Shown here: piece by piece, positions 1 through 6,686 of the stretch
Layout: every line of letters begins with the position of its first letter
Numbering within the stretch: the first letter of the stretch is position 1
Origin: Paracoccaceae bacterium
Lineage (GTDB): Bacteria; Pseudomonadota; Alphaproteobacteria; Rhodobacterales; Rhodobacteraceae
Reading direction: 5' to 3'
Length of the DNA: 8,938 nucleotides
Assembly (NCBI GenBank): GCA_007134405.1
Contig: SLKW01000320.1
Coordinates: 1 to 8,938, forward strand
The notes under the pieces: model-generated
The model's input: the letters and a program-made list of their open reading frames with translations, nothing else
Databases searched by the model: none
Told to the model about the DNA's origin: nothing
Made by a program: the position numbers and the translations under genes

Positions 1-107
1 ACGAAGACATCGTCGACGTCTGCTGCACCGCTTGGAACACCCTCATCGCCATGCCGCAGCGCCTCGCCTCAATCACACTCCGTGAATGGGCACAGGTCAA
101 AGGATAG
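1..107 (+). CDS. IS630-type transposase, C-terminal fragment (5' end off window)
   Basis: Reading from base 3 gives 34 residues and a TAG stop at 105-107. The peptide starts EDIVDVCCTAWNTLIAMPQ and ends with TLREWAQVKG. The pattern of a helix containing AWN.LI..P.R, then a short SI..REWA tail, is what I know from the extreme C-terminus of IS630-family DDE transposases, downstream of the catalytic domain. The DDE residues lie outside the window, so intactness cannot be judged. It is the only gene on the plus strand and faces the 3' end of the hbd gene. The family call rests on a short tail and is from memory; another DDE family with a similar tail is possible. Confidence 0.62.
   Translation, partial: EDIVDVCCTAWNTLIAMPQRLASITLREWAQVKG
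1..107 (+). mobile_element. Right part of an IS630-like insertion sequence (outer end not resolved)
   Basis: This is inferred from the transposase tail. IS630 elements usually end within a few tens of bases after the transposase stop and insert at TA. The sequence after the stop has a TA-rich spot near 117-121, but without the left end the terminal inverted repeat and the exact boundary cannot be identified. The element therefore extends left out of the window and some way right of base 107. Confidence 0.45.
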
Positions 108-263
108 TGCCGCTGGTATAAGTCTTTGATCAGAAAAGAAAACGGGTTCTTTCTTAACCTGGTCTTTACCTGCCCACCTAGCCTGGCGGTGTTCTAGGCC
201 GAGAACCTTTCATTCAGGTAAATGGGCCGGAATAGACGAGCCTTGTCAAAGGCTTGTCCGAGT

Positions 264-277
264 GCTCAACCTTGAGC
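264..277 (-). terminator. Small hairpin after hbd, possible weak terminator
   Basis: A perfect 6-bp inverted repeat (GCTCAA / TTGAGC, 2-base loop) starts 13 bases after the hbd stop codon. A second one, AGCCTT-GTCA-AAGGCT, lies at 239-254. Neither is followed by a U-run on the minus strand, so intrinsic termination is uncertain. These are the only structures I can see between hbd and the transposon fragment. Confidence 0.22.
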
Positions 278-290
278 GCCCTCCGGTTTC

Positions 291-1166
291 CTACCGCGTC
301 GGCACCGGCGTCTCGCCGCGGTAGTCGTAGAAGCCGCGCCGCGTCTTGCGGCCCAGCCAGCCGGCCTCGACATACTTGGTCAGCAGCGGGCACGGCCGGT
401 ACTTGGTGTCCGCAAGCCCGTCGTGCAGGACGTTCATGATGGCAAGGCAGGTATCGAGACCGATGAAATCGGCCAGCTCCAGCGGCCCCATCGGGTGGTT
501 CGCGCCGAGCTTGAGCGACTCGTCGATCGAGCGGACATTCCCGACGCCTTCATAGAGCGTGTAGACCGCCTCGTTGATCATCGGCATCAGGATGCGGTTG
601 ACGATGAAGGCCGGGAAATCCTCGGCGCTTGCGGCGGTCTTGCCCAGCTTCTCGACCACCTTCAGCAGCGTCTGGTAGGTCGCGTCGTCGGTGGCGATGC
701 CGCGGATAAGCTCCACCAGCTGCATCACCGGCACCGGGTTCATGAAATGAAAGCCCATGAACCGTTCCGGCCGGTCCGTGCGCGTGGCCAGCCGCGTGAT
801 CGAGATCGACGAGGTGTTCGTGGTCAGGATCGTATGCGGTTTCAAATGCGGCAGCAGATCCTCGAAGATCGCCTGTTTGACGGTCTCGCGCTCGGTCGCG
901 GCCTCGATGATCAGGTCCGTGGGGCCGAGGTCGGTCAGCGTCGTCGTCGTCTTGATGCGCGCGAGCGCCGCGTCCTTTTCCTCGGTCGTGATCTTGCCGC
1001 GCGAGGCTTGCCGGTCGAGGTTCTTCTCGATCAGCGCCATCGCCTTGTCGAGCGCTTCTTGGCTGATGTCGTTCATCAGCACGTCGTAGCCGGCCAGCGC
1101 GAAGACATGCGCGATCCCGTTGCCCATCTGGCCCGCGCCCACGACGCCCACGGTCTTGATGTCCAT
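291..1166 (-). CDS. hbd: 3-hydroxybutyryl-CoA dehydrogenase (3-hydroxyacyl-CoA dehydrogenase family)
   Basis: This soluble 291-residue enzyme should interconvert (S)-3-hydroxybutyryl-CoA and acetoacetyl-CoA with NAD(P). The Rossmann dinucleotide site is VVGAGQMGNG (residues 8-17). The catalytic pair is visible as His140 in HFMNPVPVM and Glu152 in LVELIRG, with the 12-residue spacing of the family. The C-terminal dimerisation domain opens with the signature DFPAFIVNRILMPMINEA (183-200). The length is normal for the short single-function form; there is no fused enoyl-CoA hydratase. AAGGGG six bases before the ATG supports the start. It lies downstream of etfBA but behind a strong hairpin, so it may be read through or have its own promoter. 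The likely role is C4 acyl-CoA turnover (butyrate, polyhydroxybutyrate, ethylmalonyl-CoA pathway). Products are often named hbdA or paaH-like; substrate length cannot be read from the sequence. Confidence 0.93.
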   Translation of the reverse strand: MDIKTVGVVGAGQMGNGIAHVFALAGYDVLMNDISQEALDKAMALIEKNLDRQASRGKITTEEKDAALARIKTTTTLTDLGPTDLIIEAATERETVKQAIFEDLLPHLKPHTILTTNTSSISITRLATRTDRPERFMGFHFMNPVPVMQLVELIRGIATDDATYQTLLKVVEKLGKTAASAEDFPAFIVNRILMPMINEAVYTLYEGVGNVRSIDESLKLGANHPMGPLELADFIGLDTCLAIMNVLHDGLADTKYRPCPLLTKYVEAGWLGRKTRRGFYDYRGETPVPTR

Positions 1167-1234
1167 CGCCTACCCCTTGTTCCCTCGCGCGCAGCTTATG
1201 CCCCCCGGCGCGACGGGCGCAAGCCCAACCAAAG

Positions 1235-1256
1235 CGGCCCGCCGAAAGGCGGGCCG
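1235..1256 (-). terminator. Hairpin terminator after etfA
   Basis: CGGCCCGCC-GAAA-GGCGGGCCG is a perfect 9-bp stem with a 4-base loop. On the minus strand it reads with a TTTC loop and is followed by GCTTTGGTT, a short U-rich tail. It lies 22 bases beyond the etfA stop, which is the expected place for an intrinsic terminator of the etfBA transcript. The broken U-tail means partial read-through into hbd is possible. Confidence 0.72.
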
Positions 1257-1278
1257 AAACCGGGCCTGCGCCGGTGCG

Positions 1279-2205
1279 TCAGAGCTTTTCGGTCAGTTCC
1301 GGAACCGCCGTGAAAAGGTCGGCCACCAGGCCGTAATCGGCGACCTGGAAGATCGGCGCTTCCTCGTCCTTGTTGATCGCGACGATCACCTTGCTGTCCT
1401 TCATCCCCGCAAGGTGCTGGATCGCGCCCGAGATGCCGACGGCGATATAGAGATCGGGGGCGACCACCTTGCCGGTCTGGCCCACCTGCCAGTCGTTCGG
1501 CGCGTAGCCCGAGTCGACCGCTGCGCGCGAGGCGCCCACGGCCGCGCCCAGCTTGTCGGCCAGCTTTTCTACCATCTGGAAGTTCTCTTCCGATCCGATC
1601 CCGCGCCCGCCCGAGACGACGATCCCGGCCGAGGTCAGTTCCGGACGGTCCGAGGCCGCCACCTTGTCTTCGACCCATTCGGTCAGGCCGGGATTGTCCG
1701 CTGCGCCGATCTCCTCGACCGAGGCCGAGCCACCGTCGCCGGCAGCATCGAAGGTCGAGGTGCGGATGGTGATGACCTTGACCGAGTCGGCGGACTTGAC
1801 CGTCTGGATCGCGTTGCCGGCATAGATCGGACGCTCGAACGTGTCCGCATCGATGATGCCCGAGACATCCGAAACCACCATGACATCGAGCAGTGCGGCG
1901 ACTCGCGGCATGACGTTCTTCGCGTCCGTCGTGGCTGGGGCCATGATATGAGTGTAGTCACCCGTCAGGCTCACGATCAGCGCCGCGGTCGGTTCCGCCA
2001 GCCGGTGGCCGAGGCTTGCATCCTCGGCGCACAGGACCTTTGCGACGCCTTCGATCTTCGCCGCTTCGGCGGCGGCGTCCTTGGCGCGCGCGCCGGCGCA
2101 GAGCACGGTCACATCGCCCAGTTGCTTCGCCGCCGTAACAGCCTTGGCGGTTGCGTCGCGGTTCAGGTGGCCGTCGGTCACCTCACCCAGAAGAAGAACA
2201 GCCAT
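1279..2205 (-). CDS. etfA: Electron transfer flavoprotein, alpha subunit
   Basis: EtfA carries the FAD of the EtfAB heterodimer, which takes electrons from acyl-CoA dehydrogenases and hands them to ETF:quinone oxidoreductase. The 308-residue product has the N-terminal ETF domain ([15 protein letters not shown]) and a C-terminal FAD domain. Motifs seen in the FAD domain are SGGRG (198-202), [12 protein letters not shown] then QVGQTGK (223-246), [12 protein letters not shown] (257-268) and [16 protein letters not shown] (278-293). I start at the ATG at 2205, which gives the usual MAVLLLGE terminus and overlaps the etfB stop by one base (TGATG), implying translational coupling. A GTG one codon earlier (2208) is possible but less likely. 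A GGGGG run about seven bases upstream can serve as ribosome-binding site. Length and motifs look intact. Confidence 0.97.
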   Translation of the reverse strand: MAVLLLGEVTDGHLNRDATAKAVTAAKQLGDVTVLCAGARAKDAAAEAAKIEGVAKVLCAEDASLGHRLAEPTAALIVSLTGDYTHIMAPATTDAKNVMPRVAALLDVMVVSDVSGIIDADTFERPIYAGNAIQTVKSADSVKVITIRTSTFDAAGDGGSASVEEIGAADNPGLTEWVEDKVAASDRPELTSAGIVVSGGRGIGSEENFQMVEKLADKLGAAVGASRAAVDSGYAPNDWQVGQTGKVVAPDLYIAVGISGAIQHLAGMKDSKVIVAINKDEEAPIFQVADYGLVADLFTAVPELTEKL

Positions 2206-2966
2206 CACAGCACCCCCGCATCGTTCTTCAGCGCATCGATCAGCTCGTCGACCGAGCCCACCTTGATCCCCGCCTTGCGAGTCGGCGGCTCGGCGGTCTT
2301 GACGACGCTGAGCCGCGGCGCGACGTCGACCCCGTAATCGGCAGGCGTCTTCTCATCCAGCGGCTTCTTCTTGGCCTTCATGATGTTCGGCAACGAGGCA
2401 TAGCGCGGCTCGTTGAGGCGCAGATCGACCGTCACGATGCAGGGCATCTTGGCCTTGATCGTCTGCAGGCCGCCGTCGACCTCGCGCGTAACCAGCGCGT
2501 GGTCGCCTTCGATGCTGACCTCGGAGGCGAAGGTTGCCTGCGACCAGCCGAGAAGCGCGGCCAGCATCTGGCCCGTTGCGTTCATGTCGTTGTCGATCGC
2601 CTGCTTGCCGCAGAGCACCAGGCCCGGCTGCTCTTCGTCGACGACGGCCTTGAGAAGCTTGGCCACCGCCAGCGGTTCGACATCGGTATGCACGTCGTCG
2701 GCGGCGACGATCAGGATGGCGCGGTCGGCGCCCATGGCGAGCGCCGTGCGCAGCGTTTCCTGCGCCTGCTTGACGCCGATCGACACGGCGACGACCTCGG
2801 TGGCGGCGCCCTTTTCCTTCAGGCGGATCGCCTCTTCGACCGCAATCTCGTCAAAGGGGTTCATCGACATCTTCACGTTCGCCAGATCGACCCCGCTGCC
2901 ATCGCCCTTCACCCGGACCTTGACGTTGTAGTCGATCACCCGCTTCACAGGCACGAGTACCTTCAT
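2205..2966 (-). CDS. etfB: Electron transfer flavoprotein, beta subunit
   Basis: This is the 253-residue partner of EtfA, holding the structural AMP. The N-terminus [14 protein letters not shown], the segment [19 protein letters not shown] (35-53), the family signature around [15 protein letters not shown] (161-175) and the recognition loop [16 protein letters not shown] (188-203) are all present. In the human protein the equivalent loop docks on acyl-CoA dehydrogenases through an anchoring leucine, here probably Leu192. These are group I (housekeeping) ETF features, with no sign of the extra elements of bifurcating or nitrogen-fixation FixA types. The ATG is preceded by GAGAGGAG, a good ribosome-binding site. 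It is followed directly by etfA with a 1-base overlap. Upstream is a 145-base gap to the adenosyltransferase gene, long enough for its own promoter. Confidence 0.97.
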   Translation of the reverse strand: MKVLVPVKRVIDYNVKVRVKGDGSGVDLANVKMSMNPFDEIAVEEAIRLKEKGAATEVVAVSIGVKQAQETLRTALAMGADRAILIVAADDVHTDVEPLAVAKLLKAVVDEEQPGLVLCGKQAIDNDMNATGQMLAALLGWSQATFASEVSIEGDHALVTREVDGGLQTIKAKMPCIVTVDLRLNEPRYASLPNIMKAKKKPLDEKTPADYGVDVAPRLSVVKTAEPPTRKAGIKVGSVDELIDALKNDAGVL

Positions 2967-3037
2967 GGGTGTTCCTCTCCTCTCTCTCGGCTGCGGCGCG
3001 TGGTCGGACGCGCGCGCATTCTCCGTTGCTTCCTAGC

Positions 3038-3063
3038 GCCTCTGATTGCGGGAAAACAGAGGC
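3038..3063. repeat. Inverted repeat in the gap between the adenosyltransferase gene and etfB
   Basis: GCCTCTG (3038-3044) and CAGAGGC (3057-3063) form a perfect 7-bp dyad with a 12-base centre. It sits mid-gap, about 72 bases before the etfB start. It could be an operator for etfBA or a weak terminator of the preceding gene. No U-run follows on the minus strand, which favours neither strongly. Confidence 0.4.
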
Positions 3064-3111
3064 AATGCGACCTGTTTCTGCGTCTCGACGCCGCGTTGGG
3101 CGCGTTTCGCC

Positions 3112-3684
3112 TCAGCGGTTCGCGCCGGGAACCCAAAGAACGTCATCCGCGCCGTTTTCATTGGCGACCCGGCTGGCCACGAACAGCCAGTCGGAAAGAC
3201 GGTTGAGATAGTGCAGCGCGGCGGTGTTGACCTCTTCGCCGCGGGAAAGCTCGACAGCTCGGCGCTCGGCCCGGCGGCAGACGGTGCGGGCGAGGTGCAG
3301 ATGCGCGGCCAAGGCCGAACCGCCGGGCAGGACGAAGCTGCGCAGCGGCTGCAGGTTGGCGTTCATCGCGTCGATCTCCGACTCCAGCCGGTCGACCTGG
3401 GCCTGGGTCATCCGCAGCGGGGTGTAGCCCGCCTCGGCGTCCTTCGCCATGTCGGGCCGGCAGAGATCGGCGCCCAGATCGAACAGGTCGTTCTGGATGC
3501 GCGCGATCATCTCGGCCAGGTCGCCCGAGGCGTGCAGGCGGGAGAGGCCCAGGGTCGCGTTGACTTCGTCGACGGTTCCGTAAGCCTCGACCCGGGGGGC
3601 GAACTTGGCAACCTTCTCGCCGTTGCCCAGGGCCGTCTCGCCCTGGTCGCCGGTCCTTGTGTAGATGCGGTTGAGAACGACCAT
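3112..3684 (-). CDS. Cob(I)alamin adenosyltransferase, PduO type
   Basis: This enzyme transfers the adenosyl group of ATP to reduced cobalamin, making adenosylcobalamin for mutases such as methylmalonyl-CoA mutase. The 190-residue product matches the PduO/MMAB family (Pfam Cob_adeno_trans) throughout: TRTGDQGETAL (9-19, ATP site), EAYGTVDEVNA (33-43), RSFVLPGGS (115-123), ARTVCRRAERR (132-142) and NRLSDWLFV (161-169). The frame stays open upstream to 3936, but that extension runs across the HIG1 gene. The ATG at 3684 gives the canonical MVVLNRIYTRTGD terminus and has AGGA next to it, overlapping the end of the preceding gene. Only two bases separate the genes, so they are almost certainly co-transcribed. 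It is not the unrelated CobA/CobO family, so I give no symbol. The enzyme is cytoplasmic and looks complete. Confidence 0.95.
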   Translation of the reverse strand: MVVLNRIYTRTGDQGETALGNGEKVAKFAPRVEAYGTVDEVNATLGLSRLHASGDLAEMIARIQNDLFDLGADLCRPDMAKDAEAGYTPLRMTQAQVDRLESEIDAMNANLQPLRSFVLPGGSALAAHLHLARTVCRRAERRAVELSRGEEVNTAALHYLNRLSDWLFVASRVANENGADDVLWVPGANR

Positions 3685-3686
3685 TC

Positions 3687-3890
3687 CTATCCTCTCGCCT
3701 TGAACCACGCAAAGGCCACGATCAGGATCACCGCGACGAACTGCGCCGCCAGCCGCCAGCGCATCAGCCGGTTGGAATTGCGCCGGTTGAACTCGCCCCC
3801 GCGGGCGAAGCTGCCGATCCCCAGGATGAGTATGCCAAGCACCGCCAGCGAGGCGATTGCGGCGACGATGAAAAGCGGGTCTGTCAGCAT
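3687..3890 (-). CDS. Small twin-transmembrane protein, HIG1-domain type
   Basis: This 67-residue inner-membrane protein has two hydrophobic helices (about residues 7-28 and 47-63) joined by a polar, positively charged loop (ARGGEFNRRNSNRLMRWR). The second helix is entered by RWRLAAQ (44-50), matching the R-x-R-x3-Q half of the QRRQ motif of HIG1 proteins; the leading Q-[IV] is absent. Eukaryotic HIG1 proteins bind cytochrome c oxidase or supercomplexes, but the role of the short alphaproteobacterial versions is not settled as far as I know. The ATG has GGGGG at a suitable distance. It overlaps the ribosome-binding site of the adenosyltransferase gene two bases downstream. The link to cobalamin may be operon structure only. 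Confidence 0.85.
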   Translation of the reverse strand: MLTDPLFIVAAIASLAVLGILILGIGSFARGGEFNRRNSNRLMRWRLAAQFVAVILIVAFAWFKARG

Positions 3891-3949
3891 TGGGCCCCCA
3901 TGTACCGTGACGCTGATCTAGCCGGCGCCGCGGCAATTGCCAGCCCGGC

Positions 3950-4795
3950 CTATCTGCGCGCGAGAAACCTGTCCAGTACCGAAAGCGGCAGAAGGCGCAC
4001 CAGCGCCGCCGCGCCCCAGGTCGGCACCGTAACGAAATAGCGCCGCCGCGGCCGCGGGCTTTCGAGCGCGTGGATCAGCCTGCGGGTGACCGCCCCCGGC
4101 GGCAGTTCGAACGCATCGGGACCCGATTCGGCGTAGAGGCGCTTGAGCAGCGTATCACGGTATTGCTGTGCGCGGGGACTTGCCTGCCAGTCGATCCAGC
4201 GTTCGAATTGCGCGCGGGCGTTGAGGCGAAAGCGCGTCGTGATCGGGCCGGGTTCGATCAGAATGATCCGCAGGTTCGTGTCCTGCATTTCCATCCGCAG
4301 GACATGCGTGAGCCCTTCCAGCGCGAATTTCGTCGCAACATAGGCGCCGCGCCAGGGCATCGCGATGAACCCCAGCACAGACGAGCATTGAACGATCCGC
4401 CCATGTCCCTGCGCACGCATCACCGCGATCGCGCGGCGCGTCAGGTCGTGCCAGCCGAAGAAATTGGCCTCGAAGATCGCGCGTAAGGCCTCGGTTGGCA
4501 GGTCCTCGACCGCGCCGGGCGTGGCGAAAGCGCCGTTGTTGAACAACGCGTCGAGCTGCCCGCCGGTCGCCTCAAGTACCTCGGACAAGCCGGCCTCGAT
4601 GCTGGCCGGGTCGGCATAGTCGATGTGCGGGCTTTCCAGCCCCTCGGCGCGCAGGCGTTCGCAATCCTCGATCCGGCGACAGGACGCAAAGACGCGCCAG
4701 CCCCGTGCGGCCATCGTGCGCGCGGCGTCAAGCCCGATGCCCGAGGAACAGCCGGTGATCAGGAGGACGCGCCGGCCCGACGTCTCAGCCGACAT
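3950..4795 (-). CDS. SDR-family NAD(P)-dependent oxidoreductase
   Basis: This is a 281-residue classical short-chain dehydrogenase. It shows TGCSSGIG (14-21, cofactor loop), Asp59 in IDYAD where the adenine usually contacts, NNGA (86-89), and the catalytic tetrad Asn111, Ser139, Tyr152, Lys156 (AYVATK). An Arg pair after beta-2 (CRR, 39-41) suggests NADP(H). It resembles the 17-beta-hydroxysteroid-dehydrogenase-like subgroup, but the substrate cannot be predicted. The C-terminus (FVTVPTWGAAALVRLLPLS) is hydrophobic and could touch the membrane. The frame is open up to 5080, but that extension is antiregister to the response regulator gene. The ATG at 4795 gives a normal SDR terminus and overlaps the regulator's stop by 11 bases. 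This suggests co-translation with the Hpt/regulator pair. A weak GCGGG precedes the ATG. Confidence 0.9.
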   Translation of the reverse strand: MSAETSGRRVLLITGCSSGIGLDAARTMAARGWRVFASCRRIEDCERLRAEGLESPHIDYADPASIEAGLSEVLEATGGQLDALFNNGAFATPGAVEDLPTEALRAIFEANFFGWHDLTRRAIAVMRAQGHGRIVQCSSVLGFIAMPWRGAYVATKFALEGLTHVLRMEMQDTNLRIILIEPGPITTRFRLNARAQFERWIDWQASPRAQQYRDTLLKRLYAESGPDAFELPPGAVTRRLIHALESPRPRRRYFVTVPTWGAAALVRLLPLSVLDRFLARR

Positions 4796-6182
4796 CCCGC
4801 TTCGCCCAGTTCTCGAGCTTGCGGTAGATGGTGGATGCGGCGACATCGAGTTCGCGCGCGGCCTTCGGAACCGAGCCTTCGTGGCGGCGCAGCGCATCCT
4901 CGATCGCGATCCGCTCGATCTCGGCCAGTGTCTTGCCCGCAAAGGGCGGTTGCGGCGCAGCGATGGGGACGGACGTGGTGACCCCCTGGTCGTTGTTCGC
5001 GCCGGACAGCAGTTCGGGTGGCAACATGGAACGCGTGACGATCGGCCCTTCGTTGAGCACCACGACATTGCGCAGGACATTGATCAACTGGCGCACGTTG
5101 CCCGGCCAAGGCAGGGTGCGAAAAAGCCCCTTCACATCGTCGTCGAGCCCCGTGAAAGCGTGGCCCTCTTCCTGGCCCATGTCGGCCAGCAGGCGCTCGG
5201 CGATCTCGATCACATCGTCGCCGCGGTCGCGCAGCGGGGGCATCCGGATCGGGACGACGTGCAGGCGGTAATAGAGATCCTCGCGGAAATTGCCGGCGCG
5301 CACTTCTTCCAGCGGATTGCGGTTCGTGGCGCAGACGATGCGAACATCGACCTTGCGTGGTTTTGTCGCGCCCACCGGCGTTATGGTCGAAGTCTGCAGG
5401 AAGCGGAGCAGTTTCGTCTGCAGGTTGAGATCCATCTCGCAGATCTCGTCAAGAAAGAGCGTGCCGCCGTCGGCGGCGGCGGCCGCGCCGATCTTGTCCG
5501 AAATCGCGCCGGTGAACGAGCCGCGCAGATGCCCGAAGACCTCGGATTCCAGCAGGTCGACCGGGATGGCGCCGCAATTGAGCGCGATGAAGGGCCCGCG
5601 TGCGCGCGCCGACAAACGGTGCACGGCCTCGGCGGCGAGTTCCTTGCCGGTGCCGCTTTCGCCGGTGATGAAGACCGTCGCCATCGACCGCGCCACCGAG
5701 CGGATCGTGTCATAGACCGCCCGCATGTTCGGAGAACTGCCGATGAAGGGTGCGAGCGTCTTGCTGTCGTTCGGGGCCTGCCGGGGGGTCGGCAGGTGGG
5801 TGATCGACTTGCGCGCGTTTTCGACCGCCGCCAGCAGGCGCTGGTCGTCGAAGGGCTTGACCAGGAATTCATGCGCGCCGGCGCGCATCATCTCCACGGC
5901 CTTGTTGATCGAGCCGTGCGCGGTGATGACGATCACGCAAGTCTGCGGGGCCTGCGTGAGCAAGTCGCGCATCACGTCCAGCCCGGTCCCGTCGGGCAAC
6001 ATGAGGTCGAGCAGCACCACCGATGGGCGCAAACGCTCGAACGCGCGCCGTCCGTCGGTGGCGGTGCCGCAGATCTCGACCGCGTAGCCCGCTCGATCCA
6101 GCGCGGCAGCATAGATCATCTGCAGCGATGGCGTGTCCTCGACCAGCAGGATCGTGTCGGAGGGGGCGGCCACATCTCGCAT
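4785..6182 (-). CDS. LuxO-like sigma-54-dependent response regulator
   Basis: This 465-residue transcriptional activator has the NtrC layout. The receiver domain (about 9-125) has acidic residues Glu15/Asp16, phospho-acceptor Asp59, Thr87 and Lys109. The AAA+ domain (about 145-385) has Walker A GESGTGKE (174-181), the sigma-54 contact loop GSFTGA (221-226), Walker B GGTLFLDE (239-246) and the arginine-finger segment FREDLYYRL (299-307). A C-terminal Fis-type helix-turn-helix ends KAARELDVAASTIYRKLENW. From memory, long stretches are close to Vibrio LuxO, including EMDLNLQTKLLRFLQT, RGDDVIEIA and NVLRNVVVLNEG. The contact loop has Ser for the usual Ala at its second position; the essential Phe-Thr are kept. 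It starts 11 bases after the Hpt gene, which fits a phosphorelay pair as with LuxU/LuxO. Targets are unknown; no convincing -24/-12 promoter was found in the window. Confidence 0.93.
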   Translation of the reverse strand: MRDVAAPSDTILLVEDTPSLQMIYAAALDRAGYAVEICGTATDGRRAFERLRPSVVLLDLMLPDGTGLDVMRDLLTQAPQTCVIVITAHGSINKAVEMMRAGAHEFLVKPFDDQRLLAAVENARKSITHLPTPRQAPNDSKTLAPFIGSSPNMRAVYDTIRSVARSMATVFITGESGTGKELAAEAVHRLSARARGPFIALNCGAIPVDLLESEVFGHLRGSFTGAISDKIGAAAAADGGTLFLDEICEMDLNLQTKLLRFLQTSTITPVGATKPRKVDVRIVCATNRNPLEEVRAGNFREDLYYRLHVVPIRMPPLRDRGDDVIEIAERLLADMGQEEGHAFTGLDDDVKGLFRTLPWPGNVRQLINVLRNVVVLNEGPIVTRSMLPPELLSGANNDQGVTTSVPIAAPQPPFAGKTLAEIERIAIEDALRRHEGSVPKAARELDVAASTIYRKLENWAKRDVG

Positions 6183-6193
6183 CGGGCGCCCGC

Positions 6194-6574
6194 TCAGGAC
6201 TGCACCCTGCGGGCTTGCATGGCCAGCGTGTCCAGAACGATCCGCATTTCGCCCTCCACCGGGCTGCGAAATTCGCCAAGCTCGCCCGGGATGGCGCAGT
6301 CGGCAACGGTATCCAGGCGCTTGGCCAGTTGCGCGAGGCGGTGTGCGCCTATGGTCGCGGCAAGCCCCTTGAGTTCGTGAGCCGCCGCGCTGACCTCGTC
6401 CCAGCCGTCCTGCATCAACGCTTCGGAAAGCCGACGGAAATCGGCAAGCAACTGTTCCAGCAGCGCGGCACGCAGTCTGGCATCGCCCATATCAAGGATC
6501 TGGTCCAGAACAGCCATGTCGATGGCCGAGTCCTGGGCCGGATCCAAGCGTTTCATGTCGAGCGCGTTCACCAT
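6194..6574 (-). CDS. Histidine phosphotransfer (Hpt) domain protein, LuxU-like position
   Basis: This is a stand-alone 126-residue Hpt protein. The phospho-accepting histidine is His66 in AAAHELKGLAATIGA, the classic H-x-L-K-G pattern followed by a small-residue turn (Gly76-Ala77). The preceding helix (LLEQLLADFRRLSEAL) and the following one (RLAQLAKRLDTVA) complete the four-helix bundle. There is no receiver, kinase or membrane part, so it should be a cytoplasmic relay between a hybrid kinase elsewhere and a response regulator. The next gene, 11 bases downstream, is a sigma-54 response regulator and the obvious recipient. The start is uncertain: neither the ATG at 6574 nor the in-frame ATG at 6556 has a clear ribosome-binding site. 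Sequence identity to vibrio LuxU is not claimed; the parallel is domain and gene order. Confidence 0.88.
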   Translation of the reverse strand: MVNALDMKRLDPAQDSAIDMAVLDQILDMGDARLRAALLEQLLADFRRLSEALMQDGWDEVSAAAHELKGLAATIGAHRLAQLAKRLDTVADCAIPGELGEFRSPVEGEMRIVLDTLAMQARRVQS

Positions 6575-6686
6575 CTATCAATCGATATTGCCGCAAGAAC
6601 CGGGAACGATGCAAGCTTGTGCCGAATTGGCAATACAATCAAGAGATGAATCGCACAACCTGTGGATTTAGGCATTGCATGTCCTG

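Noticed and set aside
2206..2208. GTG start for etfA one codon upstream of the ATG
   Set aside because: Possible as a GTGA overlap, but the ATG at 2205 gives the conserved MAVLLLGE terminus and a TGATG coupling with etfB.
3685..3936. N-terminal extension of the adenosyltransferase frame to 3936
   Set aside because: It would lie across the whole HIG1-type gene in another frame. The family starts at MVVLNRIYTRTGD with a ribosome-binding site at 3684.
4796..5080. N-terminal extension of the SDR frame to 5080
   Set aside because: The extra 95 residues are Arg/Ser/Pro-rich and overlap the helix-turn-helix region of the regulator gene; the SDR fold begins right after the ATG at 4795.
6611..6626. 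Sigma-54-like promoter before the Hpt gene (minus strand CGGCACAAGCTTGCA)
   Set aside because: It has GGCAC and TTGC elements in the right order, but GG and GC are separated by 9 bases where sigma-54 requires 10, and the leading T is missing. The spacing is strict, so I do not call it.
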